Positions 29,004 to 42,820 of a stretch of DNA of 64,000 nucleotides are shown here, piece after piece. Below the pieces are notes generated by a model that was given only the letters and a program-made list of their open reading frames with translations, made no database searches and had not been told where the DNA came from. Numbering within the stretch: position 1 is the first letter of the stretch; the number at the start of each line of letters is the position of its first letter. Origin of the DNA: Nakamurella silvestris (GTDB lineage Bacteria; Actinomycetota; Actinomycetes; Mycobacteriales; Nakamurellaceae); assembly GCA_003576535.1 (NCBI GenBank), contig QXCQ01000007.1:202-64201 (forward strand). The letters are read 5' to 3'. Position numbers and translations under genes: made by a program.

Positions 29004-29053
29004 AGACACACGAGAGCCCCCTGGCCGCTGGGCCAGGGGGCTCTCGTGTGTCT
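29004..29053. terminator. Strong bidirectional terminator between convergent genes
   Basis: A perfect 23-bp stem (29004-29026 with 29031-29053) and a GCTG loop lies between the acetyltransferase gene and secG. It is the strongest simple hairpin in the window and is unrelated in sequence to the GTTCCCGCGCACCG repeat family. Confidence 0.9.
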
Positions 29054-29064
29054 GTCGCGGAGAA

Positions 29065-29322
29065 CTACAGGTTCGCGCCGACGGTGACCTTGAGGATCAG
29101 GCCGACTCCGATGATGCAGATGACCCAGACAGCGGCGACGAACAGGGTCAACCGGTCGAGGTTCTTCTCGACGACGCTGGAACCGGACAGCGAGGACTGG
29201 ACGCCGCCACCGAACATGGACGACAGTCCACCGCCCTTGCCGCGGTGCAGGAGCACCAGCAGGATCAGCGCGATGCTGGTCAGGAGGAGCAGAACTTCGA
29301 GGATGACTTTGACGGTGTCCAT
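29065..29322 (-). CDS. secG: Preprotein translocase subunit SecG
   Basis: An 85-residue membrane protein with two helices (about 3-24 and 57-80) separated by the conserved LLHRGKGGGLSSMFGGG loop. It is the small auxiliary subunit of the SecYEG channel. The gene order gap-pgk-tpiA-secG is conserved in actinobacteria. Confidence 0.95.
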   Translation of the reverse strand: MDTVKVILEVLLLLTSIALILLVLLHRGKGGGLSSMFGGGVQSSLSGSSVVEKNLDRLTLFVAAVWVICIIGVGLILKVTVGANL

Positions 29323-29374
29323 GGCTGCCTTGCTGTGTGATGTCGAGCTAGTCGGAAAATTGAAGGGGACCGAT

Positions 29375-29446
29375 CACTGCTGAACTGGGCACTTCGGTGA
29401 GACGAGCACTGCTGGATCGGGCACTGCAAAAGCCGTGTGCCCGATC
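29375..29446 (-). terminator. Hairpin and short direct repeats between tpiA and secG
   Basis: A 10-bp stem (GATCGGGCAC at 29415-29424 with 29437-29446) lies downstream of tpiA. It is overlapped by two 19-base direct repeats with three mismatches (29375-29393 and 29407-29425), both starting CACTGCTG. It may attenuate read-through from tpiA into secG. Confidence 0.5.
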
Positions 29447-29500
29447 GTACCGAGCAAACCAGCAGAGTCTAACCCGGGCGGGTGCGAAACCCGGCGTCGG

Positions 29501-30286
29501 CTACGCCAGAATCCCGACCGTGTTGGCCGCGAGGGTCGCGAACTCGGTGGCATCCAGGCTCGCACCGCCCACGAGGGCACCGTCGACATCGGTCTGCGCG
29601 ACGATCTCGGCGACGTTCCCGGACTTGACCGAACCGCCGTACAGGACCCGGACGCCGTTCGCGAGTTCCGCGTCGTACTTCTCGGCCAGGGCGGCGCGCA
29701 GCGCGGCGCAGACCTCCTGGGCGTCGGCAGGGGTGGCCACCCGGCCGGTGCCGATGGCCCAGACGGGCTCGTAGGCGAGCACGATGCTGGCGGCCTGCTC
29801 GGCGGTGACGCCGTCGAGGGCGGCGTTGAGCTGCCCGACCGAGTGCGCGACCTGGTTGCCGGCCTCGCGGACCTCCAGGCCCTCACCCACGCACAGGATC
29901 GGGACGATCCCGTGCCGGTAGGCGGCCTTGACCTTGGCGTTGACCTGCTCGTCGGTCTCACCGTGGATCTCCCGGCGCTCCGAGTGGCCGACGGCCACGT
30001 AGGTGCAACCGAGCTTGGCCAGCATGGAGCCGGAGATGTCGCCGGTGAAGGCACCGGAGTCGTTCGGGGACAGATCCTGCGCCCCGTACACGAGTCCGAG
30101 CTTGTCCCCGTCGATCAGGGTCTGCACGGAGCGGATGTCGGTGAACGGCGGCAGCACGGCCACCTCGACCTTGCTGAAGTACTTCTCGGGCAGGGTGAAG
30201 GCGATCTTCTGCACCAGGGCGATGCCCTCGAGGTGGTTCAGATTCATCTTCCAGTTGCCGGCGACCAGCGGTTTACGGGTGCTCAT
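29501..30286 (-). CDS. tpiA: Triosephosphate isomerase
   Basis: A 261-residue TIM barrel of normal length that interconverts DHAP and glyceraldehyde-3-phosphate. Catalytic residues are visible: K13 in NWKMN, H101 in VAVGHSERR and E173 in [11 protein letters not shown]. The start overlaps the pgk stop by one base (TGATG), so they are co-translated. Confidence 0.97.
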   Translation of the reverse strand: MSTRKPLVAGNWKMNLNHLEGIALVQKIAFTLPEKYFSKVEVAVLPPFTDIRSVQTLIDGDKLGLVYGAQDLSPNDSGAFTGDISGSMLAKLGCTYVAVGHSERREIHGETDEQVNAKVKAAYRHGIVPILCVGEGLEVREAGNQVAHSVGQLNAALDGVTAEQAASIVLAYEPVWAIGTGRVATPADAQEVCAALRAALAEKYDAELANGVRVLYGGSVKSGNVAEIVAQTDVDGALVGGASLDATEFATLAANTVGILA

Positions 30287-31482
30287 CAGGACTCCAGGAT
30301 TGCGATACCGGGGAGTTCCTTGCCCTCGAGGAATTCGAGGGAGGCGCCGCCACCGGTGGAGATGTGGGTGAAACCGGACTCGTCGACACCGAGGGTGCGA
30401 ACGGCGGCGGCCGAATCGCCACCACCGACGACGGAGAAGGAGGAACTGGCCGAGATGGCCTCGGCGACGGCCTTGGTGCCGGCCGAGAAGGCTTCCATCT
30501 CGAACACACCGACGGGACCGTTCCAGAACACGGTCCGGGCCTCGGCGAGGATCCCCGCGAAGAGCTCGCGGGTCTTCGGGCCGATGTCCAGACCCTGCCA
30601 GTTGTCACGGATCGAGTCGGCGTCGACGATGTCGGTGTTCGCCGTGGGCGAGAAGTCGTCGGCGATGACGAAATCCACCGGCAGGACGATCTTGTCGGCG
30701 TTGTCCGCGAGCAGGCCCTTGACCGTGTCGATCTGGTCCTTCTGCAGGAGGGAGTCGCCGACACCGTGGCCCTGTGCGGCCAGGAAGGTGTAGGCCATGC
30801 CGCCGCCGATGAGGATCCGGTCGACGGTCGGCAGCAGCGAGGTGATGACCCCGAGCTTGTCCGAAACCTTCGAACCGCCCAGGACGACGACATACGGGCG
30901 CTCGGGATCGGTGGTGAGCTTGCGCAGCACCTCGGTCTCGGCGGTGACCAGGTACCCGCCGAAGTGCGGGAGCAGGGTGGCCACTTCGTAGACCGAGGCC
31001 TGCTTGCGGTGGACCACACCGAAACCGTCGGAGACGAAGGCGGCGTCCGGGCCGACCAGGGCGGCGAGCTCAGCGGCGAGGGCGCCGCGCTCGGCAGCGT
31101 CCTTGGCGGTCTCGCGGGTGTCGAAGCGCACGTTCTCCAGCAGGGCGACCTGGCCGTCGGCGAGTCCGGCGACCGCAGCCTTGGCGGACTCCCCCACCAG
31201 ATCGGTGGCGAAGGCGACCGGGGCGCCGAGCAGCTCGGCGAGCCGCGCCGCCACCGGGGCGAGGGTGTACTTGGGGTCCGGCTCACCGGCCGGGCGGCCG
31301 AGGTGGGCGGTGATGACGACCTTGGCGCCACCTCCGGTCAGGGCCTGCAGGGTCGGCAGCGAGGCCTGGATGCGGCCGTCGTCGGTGATGGTGCTGCCGT
31401 CGAGGGGGACGTTCAGGTCGGCGCGCAGCAATACGGTCCGGCCTTGGACGCCGGAGGCGAGCAGATCGTCAAGCGTGTTCAC
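30286..31482 (-). CDS. pgk: Phosphoglycerate kinase
   Basis: A 398-residue glycolytic kinase that forms ATP from 1,3-bisphosphoglycerate. The family motifs [20 protein letters not shown], the hinge region and the C-terminal GGGDSAAAV...[23 protein letters not shown] are intact. GTG 31482 ([11 protein letters not shown]) is preferred to upstream in-frame starts because it aligns with known Pgk N-termini and AGAAAGAG precedes it. Confidence 0.97.
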   Translation of the reverse strand: MNTLDDLLASGVQGRTVLLRADLNVPLDGSTITDDGRIQASLPTLQALTGGGAKVVITAHLGRPAGEPDPKYTLAPVAARLAELLGAPVAFATDLVGESAKAAVAGLADGQVALLENVRFDTRETAKDAAERGALAAELAALVGPDAAFVSDGFGVVHRKQASVYEVATLLPHFGGYLVTAETEVLRKLTTDPERPYVVVLGGSKVSDKLGVITSLLPTVDRILIGGGMAYTFLAAQGHGVGDSLLQKDQIDTVKGLLADNADKIVLPVDFVIADDFSPTANTDIVDADSIRDNWQGLDIGPKTRELFAGILAEARTVFWNGPVGVFEMEAFSAGTKAVAEAISASSSFSVVGGGDSAAAVRTLGVDESGFTHISTGGGASLEFLEGKELPGIAILES

Positions 31483-31538
31483 GGTGTGACTCTTTCTGAA
31501 GCGGGACGAGAACTTCCGGAAGGTGCGTGTGTGCCCAC

Positions 31539-31587
31539 ACGGCAACGCCGGGCGAGGAGATGGAGCATCCCCGCCCGGCGTTGCCGT
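31539..31587 (-). terminator. Hairpin between gap and pgk
   Basis: A 16-bp stem (31539-31554 with 31572-31587, core CGGCAACGCCGGGCG) lies just after the gap stop codon. It probably ends part of the gap transcripts and lets gap be expressed more highly than pgk-tpiA. Confidence 0.7.
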
Positions 31588-31615
31588 TGTCAGTGGTTCA
31601 CCTGCGTCGAGAACG

Positions 31616-32620
<1,005 letters not shown>

Positions 32621-32806
32621 TTAAAGCCAGCCCTTCAGTTAAAGGTGTTCCGACGGGTTCTCTTTTGGCCCAGCGGAATCGATCAAGAGACTCCGCCCAC
32701 AGCACCGGGGGCGACAGTACTTAGTTTACAGAACCGAAACCAATCCAGCGACGTGGGTCACTTCTGATCTTCCCCGCGCGTCGCGGGGTCTCGACGGCCG
32801 GGACCG

Positions 32807-33787
32807 TCAGGCCTCCAACATCTCTTGTGTCACAGCCGATTCCGTGTCCGGAATGCCGTCGTCCTGGGCCCGTTTGTCGGCCATGGTGAGCAGCCGCCGG
32901 ATGCGTCCGGCGATCGCGTCCTTCGTCATCGGCGGGTTGGCGAGCTGTCCCAGCTCCTCCAACGAAGCCTGCCCGTGCTCGATTCGCAACCGGCCGGCTT
33001 CCGCGAGGTGGTCCGGCGCCTCCTCCCCCAGGATCAGCAGGGCCCGCTCCACCCTCGCGGAGGCGGCGACGGCCGCGCGGGCCGATCGGCGCAGGTTGGC
33101 GTCGTCGAAGTTGGCCAGCCGGTTCGCGGTGGCCCTGACCTCCCGGCGGAGCCGCCGGTCCTCCCAGGTGAGCACCGAGGAATGGGCGCCCAGCCGGGTC
33201 AGCATGGTGGCGATGGCGTCGCCGTCACGGACCACGACCCGATCGGCCCCCCGGACCTCCCGGGCCTTGGCCGCGATGCCCAGTCGGCGGGCAGACCCGA
33301 CCAGGGCCAGGGCCGCCTCCGGGCCGGGGCAGGTGATCTCCAGCGCTGCGGATCGACCGGGTTCGGTCAACGACCCGTGGGCCAGGAAGGCACCGCGCCA
33401 CACGGCCTCGGAGTCGGCGACCGAGCCGGAGACGATCTGCGGCGGCAGTCCACGGACCGGCCGACCGCGCAGATCGAGCAGACCGGTCTGCCGGGCGAGG
33501 GAATCACCCCCGGCGACGACCCGGACGATGTAGCGGGTGCCCTTGCGCAGGCCGGAGGCGGCCAACACCTGGACGTCCACCTGGTGGCCGTACAGGTCGG
33601 CGATCTCCCGGCGGAGCCGGCGCGCGACGGCACCGGTGTCGAGTTCGGCCTCGACCACCACCCGACCGGCGACGATGTGCAGGCCGCCGGAGAATCGCAG
33701 GATGGTGGAGACCTCGGCCTTGCGCGCGGAGACCTTCGAGATGGACACCCGGCTGAGTTCGTCCTTGACGTCGGCGGTCATCGCCAT
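32807..33787 (-). CDS. whiA: Sporulation/division regulator WhiA
   Basis: A 326-residue DNA-binding protein with a degenerate LAGLIDADG-homing-endonuclease fold at the N-terminus ([18 protein letters not shown]...[22 protein letters not shown]) and a C-terminal helix-turn-helix ([26 protein letters not shown]). WhiA controls cell-division genes in actinobacteria, and activates sporulation with WhiB in Streptomyces. The usual cluster whiA-yvcK-rapZ-uvrC is kept, but 262 bases separate whiA from yvcK here. Confidence 0.95.
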   Translation of the reverse strand: MAMTADVKDELSRVSISKVSARKAEVSTILRFSGGLHIVAGRVVVEAELDTGAVARRLRREIADLYGHQVDVQVLAASGLRKGTRYIVRVVAGGDSLARQTGLLDLRGRPVRGLPPQIVSGSVADSEAVWRGAFLAHGSLTEPGRSAALEITCPGPEAALALVGSARRLGIAAKAREVRGADRVVVRDGDAIATMLTRLGAHSSVLTWEDRRLRREVRATANRLANFDDANLRRSARAAVAASARVERALLILGEEAPDHLAEAGRLRIEHGQASLEELGQLANPPMTKDAIAGRIRRLLTMADKRAQDDGIPDTESAVTQEMLEA

Positions 33788-34049
33788 GAATGAGGCTCCT
33801 CGTGGGTGTTCTCGGCCGTTCGGTGGCCGGTCGGGTGCTGCTGTGCTGTGTGTTTCATGCTGCTGGTGAAGATCGTGCGGGGACTGCGGTGATACATCGT
33901 GCGGCCGAACGAGCCCGACTCACGTGAGCGGAGCGTCCCCGGCCTCCGGCCGCCTCAGGCGAAGACGTCGCAACCGGTGGCGCGTTGCCTGCGAACCCAC
34001 GTCAATCCTTCCCGATGGCGTCCGTCCCGGACCAGGCCCGCCCGCGGAG

Positions 34050-35075
34050 CTACCGGTCCCCGCGGCCGAGTCGTTCGACCACCGGACCGAGCACCCTGGC
34101 CAGTGCCTCCGGATCGTGTCGGGGCGCTCCCTGCGGATCGGCCACCGACGCCAGTAGTAACTCTGCACCGATTCGGCCCGCCGCGCTCGCCAGCCGCTGG
34201 GGCAGGATCACCGAGCCCTCGTCGGCCAGCACCGTGTCGATGCGGCAGTGCGGGGCGTGGGCCGAGAGTACTTCCAGATGCTGCTCCGGGGAGAACCCGT
34301 CGGTCTCGCCCGGTTGTGGTTCCAGGTTCAGGACCACCATGATGTGGGCCGAACTCGCCGCGATGGCATCCCGCAGATCCGGCAACAGCAGGTGGGGCAG
34401 CACACTGGTCAGCCAGGAGCCCGGACCGAGTGTGATCAGGTCGGCCTCGGCGATCGCCTTCAACGCCTCCGGGCAGGCCGGTGCGTCGACCGGCTCGACC
34501 GTGATGTTCACGACCCGGCCCGGGGTGGAGGCGACGGCCACCTGACCGCGGATCCGGCGCAGGGCCGACGGGTCCACATCGAGTCCGGTGACGTCGGCGA
34601 CGATCTGCAGCGGCTGACAGGACATGGGGAGCACCCGGCCGTCGCAGTGCAGCAGCTCCGCGGCGGCGTCCAGGGCCTTGACCGGGTCGCCGGTCAGCTC
34701 CGCCAGGCCGACCAGCAGGAGGTTGCCGATCGGGTGACCGGCGAGCACACCGTGGCCGGCGAACCGGTGCTGGAAGGCCCGCCCCCACAGACTCCCGTTC
34801 TCGTCGTCGGGGCTCAACGCCCCCAACGCCATCCGCAGGTCCCCCGGCGGGACGGTCAGCGGGAACTCGCGCCGCAGACGACCGGAGGAACCGCCGTCGT
34901 CGGCGACCGTGACGATCGCCGTGATGTCCGCATCGAGCAGGCGCAGCGCCCGCAGGATCGCCCAGAGCCCGTGACCGCCGCCGAGGGAGACCACCTTCGG
35001 GCGGCGCCGGGTCCCCGGGCCGGTGACGGGTCCGGTCTCCTGGGTCACGACCGGGTCTGGCGCCGGAGCCGTCAT
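34050..35075 (-). CDS. yvcK: YvcK-family (CofD-like) protein
   Basis: A 341-residue protein with the conserved KVVSLGGGHGLWAILRALR start of YvcK/CuvA proteins and later VADDGGSSGRLRREF and HPIGNLLLVGL. Family members bind UDP-sugars and help control cell-wall synthesis and carbon use. About 20 residues of Pro/Thr-rich lead precede the domain. It overlaps rapZ by four bases (ATGA). Confidence 0.94.
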   Translation of the reverse strand: MTAPAPDPVVTQETGPVTGPGTRRRPKVVSLGGGHGLWAILRALRLLDADITAIVTVADDGGSSGRLRREFPLTVPPGDLRMALGALSPDDENGSLWGRAFQHRFAGHGVLAGHPIGNLLLVGLAELTGDPVKALDAAAELLHCDGRVLPMSCQPLQIVADVTGLDVDPSALRRIRGQVAVASTPGRVVNITVEPVDAPACPEALKAIAEADLITLGPGSWLTSVLPHLLLPDLRDAIAASSAHIMVVLNLEPQPGETDGFSPEQHLEVLSAHAPHCRIDTVLADEGSVILPQRLASAAGRIGAELLLASVADPQGAPRHDPEALARVLGPVVERLGRGDR

Positions 35076-35938
35076 TCGCGACCCAGATCGCGGTGGGTGA
35101 CCTGGATCGACAGGTCGTCCCTGGCCAGGATCCGGCCGAGTTCCACGGCCGTGGCCACACTGCGGTGTTTGCCCCCGGTGCACCCGACGGCCAGGGTCAG
35201 GTAGCGCTTGCCCTCCCGCCGGTAGCCGGCCGAGACCAGGTCGAACAGCCGGGTGTAGGACTCCAGGAACTCCCCCATGCTCTCCTGGGACAGCACGTAG
35301 TCGGAGACCGGTTCGTCGGTGCCGTTGAGCTCCCGCAGCTCCGGGATCCAGAACGGGTTCGGCAGGAACCGCATGTCGATCACCAGGTCGGCGTCCAGCG
35401 GCAGGCCGTACTTGTAGCCGAAGGACACGAGCGTCAAGGTGGTGTGCAGCGGGGCCTCGGTGAAGGTCCGTTCGATGGCCGCACGCAGCTGATGCACCGA
35501 CAGGTCCGAGGTGTCGACGATCAGGTCGGCCTCCTCCCGCAGCGGCCCGAGCAGGTTCCGCTCGGCGGCCAGACCGTCGGAGAGACGGCCGCCCCCCTGC
35601 AACGGATGCTCCCGGCGGTTGGACTCGAAGCGGCGGATGAGGGCGGCGTCCGTCGCCTCCAGGAAGAGCACCCGGGGACGGTAGCCGCGGGTGTCCAGGT
35701 CCTTGATGACGGCGGCGAGGTCCTGGGTGAAGGCGCGGGAGCGGACGTCGACGACGACCGCGATCTTCGTGACCTCGCCCCGGGCCCGGGCACCCAGTTC
35801 GACCATGGTCGAGATGAGTTCGGGGGGAAGGTTGTCGACCACGAACCAGCCGAGGTCCTCCAGGCATTTGGCCGCGGTGGACCGGCCGGCTCCGGAGAGG
35901 CCGGAGACGATCGCGACCTCGATTCCGCTGTCAGACAT
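35072..35938 (-). CDS. rapZ: RNase adapter RapZ / P-loop nucleotide-binding protein
   Basis: A 288-residue RapZ (YvcJ) family protein. The P-loop GLSGAGRSTAAKCLEDLGW and the C-terminal conserved block VAVGCTGGKHRSVATAVELG are intact. In enterobacteria RapZ targets the GlmS-regulating sRNA; in actinobacteria the role is less clear and probably concerns nucleotide signalling. It overlaps yvcK downstream and touches uvrC upstream (TGATG). Confidence 0.95.
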   Translation of the reverse strand: MSDSGIEVAIVSGLSGAGRSTAAKCLEDLGWFVVDNLPPELISTMVELGARARGEVTKIAVVVDVRSRAFTQDLAAVIKDLDTRGYRPRVLFLEATDAALIRRFESNRREHPLQGGGRLSDGLAAERNLLGPLREEADLIVDTSDLSVHQLRAAIERTFTEAPLHTTLTLVSFGYKYGLPLDADLVIDMRFLPNPFWIPELRELNGTDEPVSDYVLSQESMGEFLESYTRLFDLVSAGYRREGKRYLTLAVGCTGGKHRSVATAVELGRILARDDLSIQVTHRDLGRE

Positions 35939-38133
35939 CAGTGCTCCCTGGTGGGGTCGGGTGGTGCGAGGCTGGCTGGTTCCGGTGTGGCCGATGCTGC
36001 GGGTTCGACCGGTTGCTCGCCTGCCGGATCCTTGCCCGCGCCGTCACCGGCCAGTGCAGCAATGATCGCCTCCGCGGTGGCCTTGCCGATACCCGGTACC
36101 TCGGTGATCTCCTGCACCCCGGCCGTCTTGACCTTCGACAGTGACCCGAAGTGTTTGAGCAGGGCGGTGCGGCGGGTCTGACCGAGACCGGCGATGCCGT
36201 CCAGGGCCGACACCGTCATCGACTTGGACCGCTTGGCCCGGTGGAAGGTGATGGCGAACCGGTGGGCCTCGTCCCGCAGTCGTTGCAGCAGGTAGAGGGC
36301 CTCGCTGGTGCGCGGGAGGATCACCGGGTCGTCGTCGCCGGGCAGCCAGACCTCCTCCAGTCGTTTGGCCAGGCCGACCACGGTCACGTCGGAGATGTTG
36401 AGTTCGGTGAGCACCGCCGCGGCGGCGTTGACCTGCGGCTGACCGCCGTCGACCACCAGGAGCTGCGGTGGGTAGGCGAACCGGCGCGGGCGGCCGGTCT
36501 CCGGGTTGATGCCCGGTGCCCGGCCGCCGATGGCGATGGGTTTGCCGGAGGCGTCCGTATCGGGCTCGATGTCGAGCCCGACGGTCGCGCCTGCCTCGGG
36601 TCCGTCGTTCGGGGTGGGCCTGTCCGCGTCGCCGGCTGCCCCGCCGCTGCCGTGGCTGAACCGTCGCCCGACCACCTCGGCGATCGAGGCGACATCGTCC
36701 CCGGGTGACTGCCGGATGGCGAACCTGCGGTAGTCGGACTTCTTGGCGACACCGTCCTCGAAGACCACCAGGGAAGCCACCACGTTGGTGCCCTGGACGT
36801 GGGAGATGTCGATGCATTCGATCCGCAGGGGCGCGGTGTCCATGCCGAGGGCATCGGCGATCTCGGTGAGGGCGGCCGAGCGGGCGGTGATGTCGCTGGC
36901 GCGTTTGAGCCGGTGCCGGGTCAGCGCCTCGGCGGCATTGCGGGTCGCCGTTTCGGCGAGGGCCTTCTTGTCACCGCGCTGGGCGACGCGCAGCGAGACC
37001 CGGGAGCCACGCAGGTCGCTGAGCCACTGGGTGACCTCCTCCTCGTCCGGCGGCAGGGCCGGGACGAGGATCTCCCTGGGTACCGGTGCATCCGAGTCCT
37101 CGCTGGTCGGCCCGCGTTCGGCGGACCCGTTTGCGGGCAGGGTCGGGTTGCTGTCGTGTGCTCCGTTGAGGGCGGCGATCTGATGGCCCTCCTCGGCCTT
37201 GCCCCCGTAGAACTGGACGAGGAAGTTCTCCACGATCCCACCCGGGGTGGAGTCCTCGTCCAGGTCGACGATCCAACCGCGTTCACCACGGACCCGGCCG
37301 CCGCGGACGTGGAAGATCTGCACCGAGGCCTGGAGCTCGTCTCCGGAGATGCCCACCACGTCCGCGTCGGTGCCGTCGGCGAGCACCACCGCCTGTTTCT
37401 CCATGGCCCGGCGCAGGGCGCCGAGATCGTCCCGAAGTCGGGCGGCGCGTTCGAAGTCCAGCTCGGCGGCGGCGGACTCCATCTCGCTCTCGAGTCGTTT
37501 GAGCAACGGCCCGGCCTTGCCCGCCATGAAATCGCAGAACTGGTTGACGATCTCCCGGTGCTCGGCCGCGCTGACCCGGTCGACGCACGGGGCCGAGCAC
37601 TTGCCGATGTAGCCGAGCAGGCACGGTCGGCCGATGGCGGCCGACCGTTTGAACACCCCGTTGGAGCAGGTGCGGGCGGGAAACACCCGCAGGAGCAGGT
37701 CGAGGGTCTCCCGGATCGCCCAGGCATGGGCGTAGGGCCCGAAGTACCGCACACCCTTGCGGTGCGGGCCGCGCATGACCTGCAGGCGGGGGTACTCCTC
37801 GCCGAGGGTGACGGCCAGTTCCGGGTAGGACTTGTCGTCCTTGTACCGGACGTTGAACCGCGGGTCGAACTCCTTGATCCAGTTGTACTCGAGTTGCAGG
37901 GCCTCGACCTCGGTGGAGACGACGGTCCACTCGACCGAACCGGCGGTGGTGACCATGCTCGCGGTCCGGGGATGCAGGTTGACCAGGTCGGCGAAGTAGG
38001 AGTTGAGACGTTGCCGCAGACTCTTGGCCTTGCCGACGTAGATGACCCGCCCGCCCGGATCGCGGAACTTGTAGACCCCCGGCGAGTCCGGGATGGTGCC
38101 GGTGGCAGGGCGGTAGGTGGTCGGGTCTGGCAC
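35938..38133 (-). CDS. uvrC: Excinuclease ABC subunit C
   Basis: A 731-residue UvrC, which makes both incisions in nucleotide excision repair. The GIY-YIG nuclease ([24 protein letters not shown], about 10-95), UVR motif (about 225-260), RNase-H-like nuclease and the C-terminal helix-hairpin-helix pair ([13 protein letters not shown]) are visible. Two low-complexity inserts (about 320-365 and 515-560) make it longer than most UvrC proteins. GTG 38133 gives MPDPTTYRP, the usual actinobacterial start. Confidence 0.95.
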   Translation of the reverse strand: MPDPTTYRPATGTIPDSPGVYKFRDPGGRVIYVGKAKSLRQRLNSYFADLVNLHPRTASMVTTAGSVEWTVVSTEVEALQLEYNWIKEFDPRFNVRYKDDKSYPELAVTLGEEYPRLQVMRGPHRKGVRYFGPYAHAWAIRETLDLLLRVFPARTCSNGVFKRSAAIGRPCLLGYIGKCSAPCVDRVSAAEHREIVNQFCDFMAGKAGPLLKRLESEMESAAAELDFERAARLRDDLGALRRAMEKQAVVLADGTDADVVGISGDELQASVQIFHVRGGRVRGERGWIVDLDEDSTPGGIVENFLVQFYGGKAEEGHQIAALNGAHDSNPTLPANGSAERGPTSEDSDAPVPREILVPALPPDEEEVTQWLSDLRGSRVSLRVAQRGDKKALAETATRNAAEALTRHRLKRASDITARSAALTEIADALGMDTAPLRIECIDISHVQGTNVVASLVVFEDGVAKKSDYRRFAIRQSPGDDVASIAEVVGRRFSHGSGGAAGDADRPTPNDGPEAGATVGLDIEPDTDASGKPIAIGGRAPGINPETGRPRRFAYPPQLLVVDGGQPQVNAAAAVLTELNISDVTVVGLAKRLEEVWLPGDDDPVILPRTSEALYLLQRLRDEAHRFAITFHRAKRSKSMTVSALDGIAGLGQTRRTALLKHFGSLSKVKTAGVQEITEVPGIGKATAEAIIAALAGDGAGKDPAGEQPVEPAASATPEPASLAPPDPTREH

Positions 38134-38292
38134 GGTTCCAAGGGTAGTCGGCCGGGCCGACAGCCCGGGTACCCGCCGAGCCACCAGGCCGAACCCTCAC
38201 TAGGGTTGGAGAACGTTTCCCTGCCTCCGTGGCCGGGTACCCCCGACTGGCGCCTTTGCCGCGCCTGGCGCACGTACTGAACTGGAGAACCC

Positions 38293-40500
<2,208 letters not shown>

Positions 40501-40504
40501 CCAG

Positions 40505-42820
40505 GTGAGCCGCATCCCGATCTCCACCTACCGTCTGCAGATCCGCGCCTCCTTCGACCTGACCGCGGCGGCCGGGGTGGCCGACTACCTGGCCGAACTC
40601 GGTGCCGATTGGATGTACCTGTCACCGATCCTGCAGGCCGAGGAGGGTTCCGACCACGGGTACGACGTCACCGACCATGCCCGGATCGACACCAGCCGCG
40701 GCGGCCCCGAGGGTCTGGCCGCGGCAGGTGCGGCCGCCCGGGGCGCCGGTCTGGGGGTGCTGATCGACGTGGTGCCCAACCATGTCGGGGTCGCGACCCC
40801 GCGACAGTCCCTGTGGTGGTGGGATCTGCTGACCCACGGCCAGGAGTCGGTGCACGCTGCCGCCTTCGACGTGGACTGGCAGTTGTCCTCGAAGGTGCGG
40901 GTCCCGATCCTGGGCGACGGTGACGGCGAACTGGACGTGGTCGAGGTGGACGGGGCGACCCTGCGCTACTACGACCATGTGCTGCCCATCGCGCCGGGGA
41001 CGGAGGGTGGGACCGCGCGGGAGGTGCTGGACCGCCAGCACTACGAGTTGATCAACTGGCGGCGGGCCGACTCGGAACTGAACTACCGTCGCTTCTTCGC
41101 GGTCAACACCCTCGCAGCGGTGAAGGTCGAACTGCCGGCGGTGTTCGCCGACTCCCACGCGGAGGTCGTCCGGTGGATCACCGAAGGTCTGGCCGACGGC
41201 CTGCGGATCGACCACCCGGACGGGCTCCACGAGCCGGCCGGCTACCTCGACGACCTGGCCGCTGCCACGGGCGGTGTGTACGTGCTGGTGGAGAAGATCC
41301 TGGAGGGTGAGGAACCGCTGCCGAAGGAGTGGGCCACCGCCGGCACCACCGGGTACGACGCCCTGGCCCTGCTGGACCGGGTGCTGGTCCAGCCCGCCGG
41401 CGAACAGGAGTTGACCGCCTTCGACGCGGCCAACCGCGGTGCCGTGCTGCCCTGGGCGGACATGATCCGGGGCACCAAACGGGCCATCGCCGACGGCATC
41501 CTGAACTCCGAGGTCAATCGGCTGGCCCGGTTGATCCCGCAGGTCGACCGGGGTGCCGACGCGATCGCCGAGCTGCTCGCCTGTTTCCCGGTGTACCGCT
41601 CCTACCTGTCGTCCAGCCACGACAGTCCCGCCGAGGACGCCCGCGCCGCGGTGCTCCTGCGCGAGGCGGTGACGGCGGCCAAACGGTACCGGCCCGATCT
41701 GGGGAACACCCTGGACGAGGTGGCCGCCCTGCTGCTGGAACCCGGAGCCGAGGTGGCCCGGCGATTCCAGCAGACCTCGGGCATGGTGATGGCCAAGGGG
41801 GTGGAGGACACCGCCTTCTACCGGTACAACCGGCTCACCTCGCTCAACGAGGTGGGGGCCGATCCCAGCGAGTTCGCCGTCAGCGACCGGTATTTCCACG
41901 ATCGGCAGCTGGTCCGCCAGGACGAATGGCCGTCGACCATGACCACCCTGTCGACCCATGACACCAAACGCAGCGAGGACGTCCGGGCCAGACTCCATGT
42001 CCTGGCGGAGATTCCGGGCGAGTGGGTCGCCGCGGTGTCCGAGTGGTCGGCGCTGGCGCCACTGGCCGATCCCACCTTCGCCAACCTGCTGTGGCAGGCA
42101 GCCGTCGGTGCCTGGCCGATCGAACGGGAACGGCTGCACGCCTACGCGGAGAAGGCGGCCCGGGAGGCCGGTGACTCGACCACCTGGTACGACCCCGACG
42201 AGGTGTTCGAGAAGCAGATGCACGGCCTGGTGGACGCGATCTACGACGACCAGGCACTGAACACCTCCCTGGTGGCCTTCGTGGAACGGATCAGGCCGTC
42301 CGGCTGGTCGAACTCCTTGGCGCTCAAGGTGTTGCAGATCGGTGGCCCCGGGGTGCCCGATGTCTACCAGGGCACCGAACTCTGGGACCACTCGTTGGTC
42401 GACCCGGACAACCGCCGCCCTGTCGACTTCGCCCGGCGCCGCGAGCTCCTCGCCCGGATCGACGCGGGATGGCAGCCCCCGATCGACATCGACGGCGGCG
42501 CCAAACTTCTCGTGACCTCCCGGGCACTGCGGCTGCGCCGGGACCGGCCGGGGTTGTTCACCGGCTACCGGCCGCTGGCCGCGGTGGGACCGGCCGCCGA
42601 CCATGTGCTGGCCTTCGACCGCGGTGGGGCGATCGTGGTGGCCACCCGCTTCCCGGTCGGCCTCGAGGCGACCGGCGGCTGGCAGGACACCACGCTTGCC
42701 CTTCCACCCGGCGACCACCAGGAGATGTTCACCGGCAGCACTTTCTCCGGCGAGATCCGGCTGGACGAGCTGCTGCGCACCTATCCCGTCGCCCTGCTCG
42801 CCCTCCAGGAGGACCAGTGA
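40505..42820 (+). CDS. treY: Maltooligosyl trehalose synthase
   Basis: A 771-residue GH13_26 enzyme that isomerises the reducing-end glucose of maltooligosaccharides to an alpha,alpha-1,1 linkage. Family motifs [15 protein letters not shown], the [19 protein letters not shown] catalytic Asp region, [12 protein letters not shown] and [16 protein letters not shown] are present. It overlaps treZ by four bases. Confidence 0.96.
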   Translation: MSRIPISTYRLQIRASFDLTAAAGVADYLAELGADWMYLSPILQAEEGSDHGYDVTDHARIDTSRGGPEGLAAAGAAARGAGLGVLIDVVPNHVGVATPRQSLWWWDLLTHGQESVHAAAFDVDWQLSSKVRVPILGDGDGELDVVEVDGATLRYYDHVLPIAPGTEGGTAREVLDRQHYELINWRRADSELNYRRFFAVNTLAAVKVELPAVFADSHAEVVRWITEGLADGLRIDHPDGLHEPAGYLDDLAAATGGVYVLVEKILEGEEPLPKEWATAGTTGYDALALLDRVLVQPAGEQELTAFDAANRGAVLPWADMIRGTKRAIADGILNSEVNRLARLIPQVDRGADAIAELLACFPVYRSYLSSSHDSPAEDARAAVLLREAVTAAKRYRPDLGNTLDEVAALLLEPGAEVARRFQQTSGMVMAKGVEDTAFYRYNRLTSLNEVGADPSEFAVSDRYFHDRQLVRQDEWPSTMTTLSTHDTKRSEDVRARLHVLAEIPGEWVAAVSEWSALAPLADPTFANLLWQAAVGAWPIERERLHAYAEKAAREAGDSTTWYDPDEVFEKQMHGLVDAIYDDQALNTSLVAFVERIRPSGWSNSLALKVLQIGGPGVPDVYQGTELWDHSLVDPDNRRPVDFARRRELLARIDAGWQPPIDIDGGAKLLVTSRALRLRRDRPGLFTGYRPLAAVGPAADHVLAFDRGGAIVVATRFPVGLEATGGWQDTTLALPPGDHQEMFTGSTFSGEIRLDELLRTYPVALLALQEDQ

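Noticed and set aside
33788-34049. Possible small gene or RNA in the 262-base gap between whiA and yvcK
   Set aside because: No hairpin with a clear tail, no ribosome-binding site with an adequate reading frame and no recognisable RNA motif were found.
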